Origin: Dryocosmus kuriphilus
Taxonomy: Eukaryota > Arthropoda > Insecta > Hymenoptera > Cynipidae
NCBI GenBank assembly: GCA_038277395.1
Contig: CM076195.1
Location: 158,381,911 to 158,445,910 of the forward strand
Length of the DNA: 64,000 bases
Reading direction: 5' to 3'
This document shows, piece after piece, positions 35,301 to 45,267 of this stretch (within the stretch, counting starts at the first letter, position 1; every line of letters begins with the position of its first letter). The notes beneath the pieces were generated by a model that saw only the letters and a program-made list of their open reading frames with translations, was not told where the DNA came from and did not search any database. Made by a program: the position numbers and the translations under genes.

Positions 35301-38300
35301 TCGCTGACCACTTCGAGATTTAGAGACGTTCAATATAGAGACACTCGCTTGCCAGAACGGTTACACTGTCTGGTAATCCGTCGCTGACCATTTCGAGATT
35401 TAGAGACGCTCAATATAGAGACACTCGCTTGCCAGGACGGTTACACTGTCTGGTAGCCCATCGCTGACTACTTCGAGATTTAGAGACTCTCAATATAGAG
35501 ACACTCGCTTGCCAGGACGGTTACACTGTCTCGTAGCCCGTCGCTGACCACTTCGAGATTTAGAGACGTTCAATATAGAGACACTCGCTTGCCAGAACGG
35601 TTACACTGTCTGGTAATCCGTCGCCGACCATTTCGAGATTTAGAAACGCTCAATATAGAGACACTCGCTTGCCAGGACGGTTACACTGTCTGGTAGCCCA
35701 TCGATGACTACTTCGAGATTTAGAGACGCTCAATATAGAGACACTCGCTCGCTAGCCAGGACGGTTACACTGTCTCGTAGCCCGTCGCTGACCACTTCGA
35801 GATTTAGAGACGTTCAATATAGAGACACTCGCTTGCCAGAACGGTTACACTGTCTGGTAATCCGTCGCCGACCATTTCGAGATTTAGAAACGCTCAATAT
35901 AGAGACACTCGCTTGCCAGGACGGTTACACTGTCTGGTAGCCCATCGATGACTACTTCGAGATTTAGAGACGCTCAATATAGAGACACTCGCTAGCCAGG
36001 ACGGTTACACTGTCTCGTAGCCCGTCGCTGACCATTTCGAGATTTAGAAACGCTCAATATAGAGACACTCGCTTGCCAGGACGGTTACACTGTCTGGTAG
36101 CCCATCGCTGACTACTTCGAGATTTAGAGACGCTCAATGTAGAGACACTCGCTTGCCAGAACGGTTACACACTGTCTGGTAATCCGTCGCCGACCATTTC
36201 GAGATTTAGAAACGCTCAATATAGAGACACTCGCTTGCCAGGACGGTTACACTGTCTGGTAGCCCATCGATGACTACTTCGAGATTTAGAGACGCTCAAT
36301 ATAGAGACACTCGCTTGCCAGGACGGTTACACTGTCTCGTAGCCCGTCGCTGACCACTTCGAGATTTAGAGACGTTCAATATAGAGACACTCGCTTACCA
36401 GGACGGTTACACTGTCTGGTAATCCGTCGCTGACCATTTCGAGATTTAGAGACGCTCAATATAGAGACACTCGCTTGCCAGGACGGTTACGCTGTCTGGT
36501 AGCCCATCGCTGACTACTTCGAGATTTAGAGACGCTCAATATAGAGACACTCGCTTGCCAGGACGGTTACACTGTCTCGTAGCCCGTCGCTGACCACTTC
36601 GAGATTTAGAGACGTTCAATATAGAGACACTCGCTTACCAGGACGGTTACACTGTCTGGTAATCCGTCGCTGACTACTTCGAGATTTAGAGACGTTCAAT
36701 ATAGAGACACTCGCTTGATAGAACGGTTACACTGTCTGGTAATCCGTCGCTGACCATTTCGAGATTTAGAGACGCTCAATATAGAGACACTCGCTTACCA
36801 GGACGGTTACACTGTCTGGTAGCCCATCGCTGACTACTTCGAGATTTAGAGACGCTCAATATAGAGACACTCGCTTGCCAGGACGGTTACACTGTCTGGT
36901 AATCCGTCGCTGACCATTTCGAGATTTAGAGACGCTCAATATAGAGACACTCGCTTGCCAGGACGGTTACACTGTCTGGTAGCCCATCGCTGACTACTTC
37001 GACATTTAGAGACGCTCAATATAGAGACACTCGCTTGCCAGGACGGTTACACTGTCTCGTAGCCCGTCGCTGACCACTTCGAGATTTAGAGACGCTCAAT
37101 ATAGAGACACTCGCTTGCCGGGACGGTTACACTGTCTGGTAGCCCGTCGCTGACTACTTCGAGATTTAGAGACGTTCAATATAGAGACACTCGCTTACCA
37201 GGACGGTTACACTGTCTGGTAGCCCGTCGCTGACTACTTCGAGATTTAGAGACGTTCAATATAGAGACACTCGCTTACCAGGACGGTTACACTGTCTGGT
37301 AATCCGTCGCTGACCATTTCGAGATTTAGAGACGCTCAATATAGAGACACTCGCTTGCCAGGACGGTTACACTGTCTGGTAGCCCGTCGCTGACTACTTC
37401 GAGATTTAGAGACGTTCAATATAGAGACACTCGCTTACCAGGACGGTTACACTGTCTGGTAGCCCGTCGCTGACTACTTCGAGATTTAGAGACGTTCAAT
37501 ATAGAGACACTCGCTTACCAGGACGGTTACACTGTCTGGTAATCCGTCGCTGACCATTTCGAGATTTAGAGACGCTCAATATAGAGACACTCGCTTGCCA
37601 GGACGGTTACACTGTCTGGTAGCCCATCGCTGACTACTTCGAGATTTAGAGACGCTCAATATAGAGACACTCGCTTGCCAGGACGGTTACACTGTCTCGT
37701 AGCCCGTCGCTGACCACTTCGAGATTTAGAGACGTTCAATATAGAGACACTCGCTTACCAGGACGGTTACACTGTCTGGTAATCCGTCGCTGACTACTTC
37801 GAGATTTAGAGACGTTCAATATAGAGACACTCGCTTGCCAGGACGCTTACACTGTCTCGTAGCCCGTCGCTGACCACTTCGAGATTTAGAGACGTTCAAT
37901 ATAGAGACACTCGCTTGCCAGAACGGTTACACTGTCTGGTAATCCGTCGCCGACCATTTCGAGATTTAGAAACGCTCAATATAGAGACACTCGCTTGCCA
38001 GGACGGTTACACTGTCTGGTAGCCCATCGATGACTACTTCGAGATTTAGAGACGCTCAATATAGAGACACTCGCTAGCCAGGACGGTTACACTGTCTCGT
38101 AGCCCGTCGCTGATCACTTCGAGATTTAGAGACGTTCAATATAGAGACACTCGCTTGCCAGAACGGTTACACTGTCTGGTAATCCGTCGTCGACCATTTC
38201 GAGATTTAGAAACGCTCAATATAGAGACACTCGCTTGCCAGGACGGTTACACTGTCTGGTAGCCCATCGATGACTACTTCGAGATTTAGAGACGCTCAAT

Positions 38301-38713
38301 ATAGAGACACTCGCTTGCCAGGACGGTTACACTGTCTCGTAGCCCGTCGCTGACCACTTCGAGATTTAGAGACGTTCAATATAGACACACTCGCTTGCCA
38401 GAACGGTTACACTGTCTGGTAATCCGTCGCCGACCATTTCGAGATTTAGAAACGCTCAATATAGAGACACTCGCTTGCCAGGACGGTTACACTGTCTGGT
38501 AGCCCATCGATGACTACTTCGAGATTTAGAGACGCTCAATATAGAGACACTCGCTAGCCAGGACGGTTACACTGTCTCGTAGCCCGTCGCTGACCACTTC
38601 GAGATTTAGAGACGTTCAATATAGAGACACTCGCTTACCAGGACGGTTACACTGTCTGGTAATCCGTCGCTGACCACTTTTCGAGATTTAGAGACGTTCA
38701 ATATAGAGACACA
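26381..38713 (+). repeat. Satellite array: 80-bp monomer, 240-bp higher-order repeat, ~154 copies
   Basis: About 12.3 kb of head-to-tail 80-bp monomers beginning at AGACACTCGCTTGCC. The monomer is near 50% GC against an AT-rich surround. Three monomer types alternate in a fixed order: one with TCGTAGCCCG and GACGTTC, one with GGTAATCCG and CATTTCG, one with GGTAGCCCATCG and TACTTCG. This forms a 240-bp higher-order unit over most of the array. From ~35580 to 38600 a diverged set appears (CGCCGACC, ATCGATGAC, CGCTAGCC), again in threes. Rare single-base indels occur (around 27180, 30028, 32414, 34160). Monomers contain a CCAGGAC...GTCTGG dyad. No protein is encoded. Confidence 0.97.
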
Positions 38714-38988
38714 CACTTGTTGCTACCCGTGACGTGGGTGAAGGTCGAGTACACCCACAGATAGAGAGAACGCCGAACCTCCGCGTATCGACTCCTCTGC
38801 GGAACTGAGCTTCCAGTCAGACAGGGTTGCCAACTCCTAAATATATTTACCCCTAAAGCTAAAGTCAAAAACCCCTAAAATCGCTATAATGACATGGAAA
38901 ACCCCCTAAAAAAAGAACAATGCACGTTTCGATCTTATATACGTATATTTTTGAAGCAAACATACGTATGTAATAAATGAAAGATATT

Positions 38989-39454
38989 GCGGCCTATTTG
39001 GGTTTTTTTTTTTGTTTTATTTCAAATTTTGCCGACATGTTTCGACAAAGGTCTTTGTCTTAATCATGGCAATTAGGTTCGATACTTAGATGATTAAAAG
39101 AATATCAAATAATTGTTTATGTGGAAAAAATACATTTTTAGTAAATGTGTGGGATTTGATTCAGATGGACAACAAACATAACCTCATCAGACGTTCCGTG
39201 ATGATGTCATCTTTTCGCAATCCTCGTTAAAAAATGACATCATCACGGAACTTTTGATGAGGTTATGTTTGCTGTCCGTCTGAATCAAATCCCACACATT
39301 TACTAAAAATGTATTTTTTCCACATAAACAATTATTTGATGTTCTTTTAATCATCTAAGTATCGAACTTAATTGCCATGATTAAGACAAAGACCTTTGTC
39401 GAAACATGTCGGCAAAATTTGAAATAAAATAAAAAAAAGCCCAAACAGGCCGCA
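38989..39454. mobile_element. Near-perfect palindromic fold-back element with PLE-like arms
   Basis: GCGGCCTATTTGGG at the left is inverted as CCCAAACAGGCCGC at the right. Two arms of ~220 bp match almost base for base around a ~20-base loop at ~39215-39235. Each arm carries 'gacaaagacctttgtcgaaac', a hammerhead-like tract. No gene. Confidence 0.85.
39375..39412 (+). ncRNA. Hammerhead-like core in the fold-back arm (inverted twin at ~39030-39070)
   Basis: An ATGATTA box, then the helix GACAAAG/CTTTGTC around ACC, then GAAACATGTC. This matches the box-helix-GAAAC order of PLE hammerheads, with a diverged first box. Stem II is perfectly paired. Confidence 0.4.
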
Positions 39455-39565
39455 AAATCCTTTATTTATTAATTATTGGGTAAAAATACTTATATACGTA
39501 TGTAATATATATTAAATGTGGACTTACGTGTTACTTGAAAGACTTCTTGTAGTTGTAATCTTCAT

Positions 39566-41867
39566 TTATAAATTATTAAAAATTTCAAATATAATAACGT
39601 CGTTTTCTTCTGCTTCTGCAGACTTTTTGAAATCGCACATTTTAATGTTAAATAAATTTAACATTTTAGTGAAAGGATTAAATGTTACCCAAGATCCACC
39701 ATTTCGTTGCAGTGTGAATCGGACCATCATCATACTTTGTAGCATTTCAATTGATAATCTATTTCGCAACTTATTTTTTATGATATTGTAGATAGAAAAT
39801 GCGCGCTCGACGCTTGCGTTCGAAATTGGAACCGTAATGAATGCTAGTCCGCATTTGAAATATTTTCAAAACGTTTAAGGCCAGCTGCGTCGCAATCATT
39901 ATAAACTTCAAAATAAAAATCAGGTGAAGTAGAAGTATTCCACCATGTTTTATTACTCAATTGGTGCCACTCAGACTCGATATCATTTTTGTTGCCATAG
40001 ATATGAGTTCGCTGAATGTGATTTAAGATTGGTTTTATGTCGGGTTTGACTTGGGATGTAGCTACCTTTGGGTGCAAGTCAGCAACTATTTTTAACATTG
40101 ATAAATTATCCGGAAGTCTTTTCTGGATCTGCTCTGCCAGACAACATAAAAAGTTCTTGCATCTTTCTCTGACATCTAAGAAGTCATTTGCTTCAAGTTC
40201 CAGTGCTATGTTTTGGAAATCATAACCGAAATACATTGATGCTGTATGCATTAGATGCTCCTGGAAATTGAATTCCACTAGTTCACAGTCCACCAACTTC
40301 TCCAATTTTGAAGGTAAAACAATTCTTTTTAGCAAGTTTTTGTATAATAAAAATAAATCTTCAAATAATTTGGTGGGCTCAACATCGTCTCTTTGAAAAA
40401 GTAAATTTAATTGAGTCAAATTTTTTAATTCATTTTTTAGAAAAATCAAAAAAGCTTTGTAAGATAGTCTCTTCATGATATCGTAAAGCTGTTGTGCCAT
40501 GTAACATTTGTCATCAGACTTGGCAATTGAAAAGGGCAACTTTAATTCATCCCACTGCTCCAATATTGTGTTAATAGTTTGATAGCGAGCGAGCCAGCGG
40601 GTTCCGCTAAGTCCTTGAATTTTTTTTGGATCCTTGTTCGCATTCATGGTTTCGAATAATGTTTTATGGTGCTCCAAACGTTTAGGGCTGTACGAAAAAC
40701 AGTTATGGGCTTCTCTAACAAGAAATTCTAATTGACGTGGTAATAGTTCACTCGCTTTTTCCGCACACAAATGCAAAGAGTGGCTAACACATTTGACAAC
40801 AATCAAATCAGGCAGTTCTTTTTTAAATATAGCAGTCACCGAATTATGTCTACCAACCACAACGTTTGCTCCATCAACGCCGATTCCGATCATATTTACA
40901 ACTTTTAGGCCATCCTTTTTAAGTTGATTTACAATTACGTTATGTACACTTTTTGCGTCACATTCTATCAACTTTATACCATTTTTTTTAATGTGTACAT
41001 GTCGACATCAGACACCAAATAATATTTAAAAACCCTGACAAAATGAAACAGCACCATCACGGATCACCCTGTACCCTACCAATCCTTTTTAAACAACGTG
41101 ACATAATATTATTGCTTATAGCTTACATATCTATCTACCCTAGCGGACCGTGTGGACGCAATGATTACGCTAGAGCGTAAACCCTAAAGTAAACTCGCAA
41201 CATAATTATAGGAAACAACAAAAGAAATATTTGAATTGTGGAAGTTCTAATTTTACGTTAAAATTTACTTTAGAAGGTGACAATGTGAAGACAAAGGTTT
41301 GATTTTTCAGTCGTAGAAGTTAAAAACATTTTGAGACATGCGCCTGAGGCGCGGCAGCCCGATATGCAATATTGCGTGCCCAGTTGTCGCGTCACGTACG
41401 CATGCTTCAAGATGTTTATTGGCTCCTGCCACTGATAAGTCAAATTTTTGCATTTGCATTGCCGGTTTTTGACGTCAATTAAAACGTAGAATTGCAATTA
41501 AAACATTATAAATACTTATTATATTGCATTTATTGATTGTATTTTGAGGTTACTTTAAGATTACATCAGGGTTACTTCGGGGTTACGCTGTAGCGTAACG
41601 TGACCATTGCGATCACGCGGTCTGCTAGGGTAAATAAAATAAAATGCCTTTTTTGTACTTTATCGAAGAACGGATATTGTTGTAACTGATAATTCGATAG
41701 TGCCGGCAATTCTATGGTAAATGATCATAAATATTGAATCCAATATTGTCTATCCTGATCATTCGTAAATTACAAGAATGTGATAAAACCACTTTAACTT
41801 TTAAATCTGGATCTGTTTCCCAAATCTTTGTGTACTTTTGACTATATTTCTTTTTATCTTTAGGCAT
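39566..41867 (-). pseudogene. hAT transposase, internally deleted and frameshifted
   Basis: Start at ATG 41867: MPKDKKKYSQKYTKIWETDPD, the family's usual N-terminal lead into its zinc finger. The finger and the first catalytic region are missing. A TA-MITE lies at 41138-41630, and coding resumes at ~41010. The frame to 39844 is open for at least 375 codons: GIGVDGANVVVGRHNSV, CVSHSLHLCAEKASELLP, GLSGTRWLARYQTI, then the long helical insertion domain. Near 39845 a frameshift moves the reading to ITVPISNASVERAFSIYN, the C-terminal dimerisation block, ending at ~39566. Similar domesticated proteins exist (ZNF862-like), but the frameshift and missing N-terminal domain argue for a dead transposase. 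Confidence 0.85.
41138..41630. mobile_element. Tc1/mariner-type MITE nested in hAT copy 3
   Basis: The ends CCCTAGCGGACCGTG and CGCGGTCTGCTAGGG are inverted and flanked by TA (41136-41137, 41631-41632). The inverted arms extend ~60 bp (with 'attacgctagagcgtaa' and its partner). The 493-bp element encodes nothing convincing; a 75-codon minus-strand frame crosses it by chance. Confidence 0.85.
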
Positions 41868-42510
41868 TATTAACAAATTGCTTGTTGCCACAGCAGCACA
41901 ATAGCAAATTAAAATTGAAGAAGATAAACAACAACTAACGTATTTCCCATGCAGAACATATAAAGGAGGCCAAACTATAGTGTATTTGAAAATGCGCAAA
42001 TTTCTCTCGGAAGTTAATGGTTAAGTTACTTTCCATATATAGCGTATTTGTCGCATATGTACAAAATTTTATGGATAGCAGGCATTTGATTGGAGGATAT
42101 TACTACGCATGAAACATTAGCGCCGCGCTGGAGAAGATTGGCATTAATAACTTCCGAGAGAGACCTGCTCGTTTCTGGCGAAGTCAATCTTGGTACAGGA
42201 TTTTGGTCTCCTGTATCTATTCTCCATGTTTATTTAACTCCGCGTTCTTAGTAAAGAGTAATTGTCATAGTTGTCTCTCAGTCGCTAGGATCAAGGTCAA
42301 CAAATAAATATGATTAACTAGATTGGGTTATCCCAGAGCCGAAACTTGTACAATTTATTTTTCTCAAAAAAAAAAAAAAAAAAATATGTATAATTAAAAA
42401 GTCCCTAAAAATACCCCTAAAAATATAAGGCCCCTAAAAAAATCCCATCCCGCTTATTTTCCCCCTAAATTTGGGGGGAAAACCCCTAAGTTGGCAACCC
42501 TGCAGTCAGA

Positions 42511-42829
42511 CCGGCAGAAGCGGGAGAGGGAAACTCCCCACTCCCTCAAGCCGTCGTGAGCGGGTCCAATCGGGAAGACAGAGTGGTCTCATCGATCGAC
42601 GGCAAGATACAGTCTGAGAGCACAAATGGCGCGAACAGAGGGTAAACGTTAATACGGAAAAATGTAATCTTGTACAACACTTCTGTAAACATTTTGCAAT
42701 AATTTTGCACAAATTATGCTTTCTGCATATTTTGCAGAAATTCTGCTGCCCATTTTTCTGTAGAAATTCTACAGACATTTTTTTTTACTTGGGTTTTATT
42801 ATAAGGAAAGAAGTTTTATACAACTTTAC
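42511..42829. other. Intron DNA between hAT copy 3 and exon B
   Basis: 42511-42650 is GC-richer and continues the sequence broken by the hAT. 42700-42790 is AT-rich with 'tttgcagaaattctg'-like phrases. No gene. Intron position 1 (GT) is at 42829-42828. Confidence 0.5.
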
Positions 42830-42934
42830 CTTTAAAAGCTCCAGCAATAACGACGAAAATAACTACCGACAGATTGGCGATAGTGAATATATTATTTGCC
42901 AGAGAAGATTCCTTTGCTCCAAAGGCAAGAGCCG
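42830..42934 (-). CDS. Cationic amino acid transporter (SLC7/CAT family), exon B
   Basis: A 105-base exon between a 3' splice site (tttttctag, AG at 42936-42935) and a 5' splice site (AAAG/GTAAAG). With the last base of exon A it reads AALAFGAKESSLANNIF, the CAT-family loop before a membrane helix, and then the helix IANLSVVIFVVIAGAFK. It starts and ends in phase 1, so exons A, B and C join without a frame change. The downstream intron (15892-42829) is about 26.9 kb and holds the satellite, the tRNA-like array and many transposons. The exon is short but its protein match and splice logic leave little doubt. Confidence 0.9.
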
Positions 42935-43244
42935 CTAGAAAAAAAAATAAACGCTATAATTTATTAAATTCACTTTGTAGAAAGGTTATATAATAAGTTT
43001 CTTACTTCTAAATTTATATTTTTTTTTTACAAAATTTTTTTTACATAAAAGTGTTAGAAATTGTTCTTTTTAGTTCCAAATTAATTTCTTTGTTTAAAAT
43101 ATAACTTTTTTACTTCAAATTCACCGTCTTTATTGCAAATTTAAAAATTGAAAACTAAAAATTCAAATATTTGGTTGCAAATTAATTCTTTTTTTTTTGA
43201 AAATTTAACTATTGTATATTTTAAAATGTTGTTTTCAAAATTTC

Positions 43245-44127
43245 GAGTGCAGTCCCGAAAAGGTGAACCCTCTAATTTTCTTCAAACTCTGTATATTTAC
43301 GTATTTTAATGCTCTGATTTCGAATATGCTAGTGAAAACTGGGGAAAATTCGATTTTCATGCTGGAAACTATGAAAACTCCATGAAAATCATGGTTTTTT
43401 TGCGTTTACCTCAGCCAATACGAAAAATTTCGAGAAAAGTTTCATACAAAAGTTGTAGACCTTACCGAAAGACATCTTTTTTATTTGACTCATTTTTGCT
43501 TCATAGTGAATTTTTTGCAAGAGATTCGATGTCGAATTTGGAAAGATGCATGAAGCTCTCATATCTCAAATTCGCCATGTTCGATATCCATTTTGGGTTG
43601 TAGTTCGATTAATTTGAAACCCCGTATATCCACGTATTTTCAAACGCTGATTACGAATATAATAGTGAAAATAGCCGCAAACTTCATTTTCAAGACAAAA
43701 ATGTTAAAAACGGCGATTTTTTCATTTTTTTTTTTCACTCTATTTCGATAAATATTGATTTTTGGGAAAAAGTCTTCAAAAAAAGTTGTGATAGCCCTCA
43801 AAAATTATGCTTTTATGTTCTACGAAGAGATAATGTTCCAGCAAATAAATTGTTAAAGAAACCTTATTAGTTTCGGTATTGTTGGAAGCACACCAACCCC
43901 GTTTATCCCGTTTACCACGCTTGTTTTGTCTGTCACTAGTCTCCAGATTTTGTGTATTAGTTGAGATAAGCGCAAAAAGCCATGATTCTCATGGGGTTTT
44001 CATGGTTTCACAATGAAAATCGAATTTGCGCCAATTTTTACTATCATATTCATAATCAGCGCATCGAAATACGTAAGTGTACTGAGTTTCAATAAAATTG
44101 GAGGGTTCACCTTTTCGGAACTTTATT
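43245..44127. mobile_element. hAT-type MITE inside the exon A-B intron
   Basis: Inverted arms of ~150 bp run from about CCCGAAAAGGTGAACCC (43255) and GGGTTCACCTTTTCGGAA (ends 44121). CAAAATTT on both sides (43237-43244, 44128-44135) looks like an 8-bp target duplication. Arms share 'tacgtatttt', 'ctgatt', 'gaaaattcgattttcat' and 'catgaaaa' phrases, as in the element at 47657-48722. No coding capacity. Confidence 0.7.
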
Positions 44128-44135
44128 CAAAATTT

Positions 44136-44674
44136 CTTCAGTTTAAACCGAAGAAACAAAACACGATGTCTTGACTTTTTATTTCACGTTATTTTCTTTA
44201 ATATTTATTCTGAATAATTAAAAATTCTATTTAGCACTATTTAAAAAATCGTACTTTGAAGTTGGTTACTTTGTTGGAAAAAGTTATTTTTAGGGTACCA
44301 ATATTCTGAAAATATGTTTACTATTTTACTATTTTTTAAGGCATGAGCTGTTCCGAGCAATTCCAGAATTTTTTATTTTTGACCCACCTTATTAATTATC
44401 TTCTTTTACTTTGTCTTTAAAAAGATGATATTTCCAACATTATCTCTTACTGTTAATATGAACTGAAAATCTCTTTGTAAGTACGTTTTATCGAAATATC
44501 GATTGATAAAAGGTAGAGATATCTGTAGTAGATCAATATCTTGTTTTCTACATATTGACGTGTCATTGGAAAGAGTCATTTTGACCTCATTGAATCCGAT
44601 AAAATTAGTTTATTGTATATTTTCAATTATTGCGATTTAAAAAAATTATTTTTATTATTATTTAAGGAACTTAC
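44136..44674. other. Remainder of the exon A-B intron
   Basis: AT-rich intron sequence, without recognisable repeats or genes. The 5' splice site of exon A (CTG/GTAAGT) is at 44675/44674. Confidence 0.6.
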
Positions 44675-44959
44675 CAGAAAAAAGGATTGTCACTCCAAAT
44701 GCAAAAAAATCTGGATAAGATGAAAGATGACTAATGTCGATGTGAGCAGCAGATTCGAATGCATTTCTCATTGAATTATTGAAAAGGGCATCGACATAAG
44801 TACTCAAACCGCGTACGACACTTGCTGAACCGATAACGTATTCCAAAATGAGAGTCCAGCCGATGAGGAAGGCGACAAATTCGCCCATTGTCACGTAACT
44901 ATAAACATATGCGGAACCAGCTCTTGGTACCCTTGCACCAAATTCTGCATAGCACAGAC
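44675..44959 (-). CDS. Cationic amino acid transporter (SLC7/CAT family), exon A
   Basis: A 285-base exon between tttgcag (AG at 44961-44960) and CTG/GTAAGT. It encodes the CAT stretch GLCYAEFGARVPRAGSAYVY, then SYVTMGEFVAFLIGWTLILEY, a membrane helix running into VIGSASVVRGLSTYVD, a hydrophilic loop (residues near FESAAHIDISHLSS) and the start of the next helix (FFAFGVTILFS). GARVPRAGSAY is a family signature in the substrate-binding region. The exon starts needing one base from the previous exon (expected G, giving AGLCY). That exon, with the N-terminus and first two helices, is not seen up to 64000, so the upstream intron is at least 19 kb. Confidence 0.93.
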
Positions 44960-45249
44960 CTGCAAAATTCCAAAAAATTTTAAGTAACTCCCAATTTTTT
45001 TGGTTAAAAATTGGAATTAATGAGAAAATAATAGGGTAACGGAACCAATTGCCGAAAGTGCACCAGTTGCCGAGTATCTTTAGTTATTTTTCGTGATAAA
45101 TAGTAAATTATAATAGGAATGAAAATAAAATCCATATTATAATAATGCAGGTACTCAAAATCTCTGTATTTTTGTATACTCCCTTCCCTTAGAGGTTTGA
45201 GAGTCTCCCAAAAAAATTACTAGCAATTTTTTTACAACTATTTCCTATT
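44960..45249. other. Intron sequence upstream of exon A
   Basis: AT-rich, no feature, ending in a (CT)n run at ~45250-45267 that abuts the R1-like LINE. Confidence 0.5.
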
Positions 45250-45267
45250 CTCTCTCTCTCTCTCTCT
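45250..45267. repeat. CT dinucleotide microsatellite
   Basis: About eight to nine CT repeats immediately before the GC-rich LINE/SINE-like sequence. Confidence 0.8.

Larger units (their letters stand above)
38822..42502 (-). mobile_element. hAT DNA transposon (copy 3) with perfect 8-bp target duplication
   Basis: CAGTCAGA stands on both sides (38814-38821 and 42503-42510). The ends CAGGGTTGCCAACT and AGTTGGCAACCCTG are inverted repeats, and both subterminal regions are rich in 'cccctaaa'. It carries a minus-strand hAT transposase with a large internal loss, a fold-back element (38989-39454) and a TA-flanked MITE (41138-41630). The intact target duplication and long open frame make it the youngest of the three hATs here. 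It landed ~110 bp beyond the satellite's edge. Confidence 0.95.

Noticed and set aside
35704..35940. 78-codon open frame inside the satellite
   Set aside because: It arises from local monomer variants. Neighbouring higher-order units have stops in the same frame.
26381..38713. Regular 80-bp repeats as a possible CRISPR array
   Set aside because: Repeats are contiguous with no unique spacers, the context is a eukaryotic intron, and no cas-like genes exist. It is a satellite.
39566..40971. hAT-like long frame as a domesticated host gene (ZNF862-like)
   Set aside because: It lies inside TIRs with a perfect target duplication, lacks its N-terminal finger and is frameshifted before the dimerisation block, all signs of a dead transposon.
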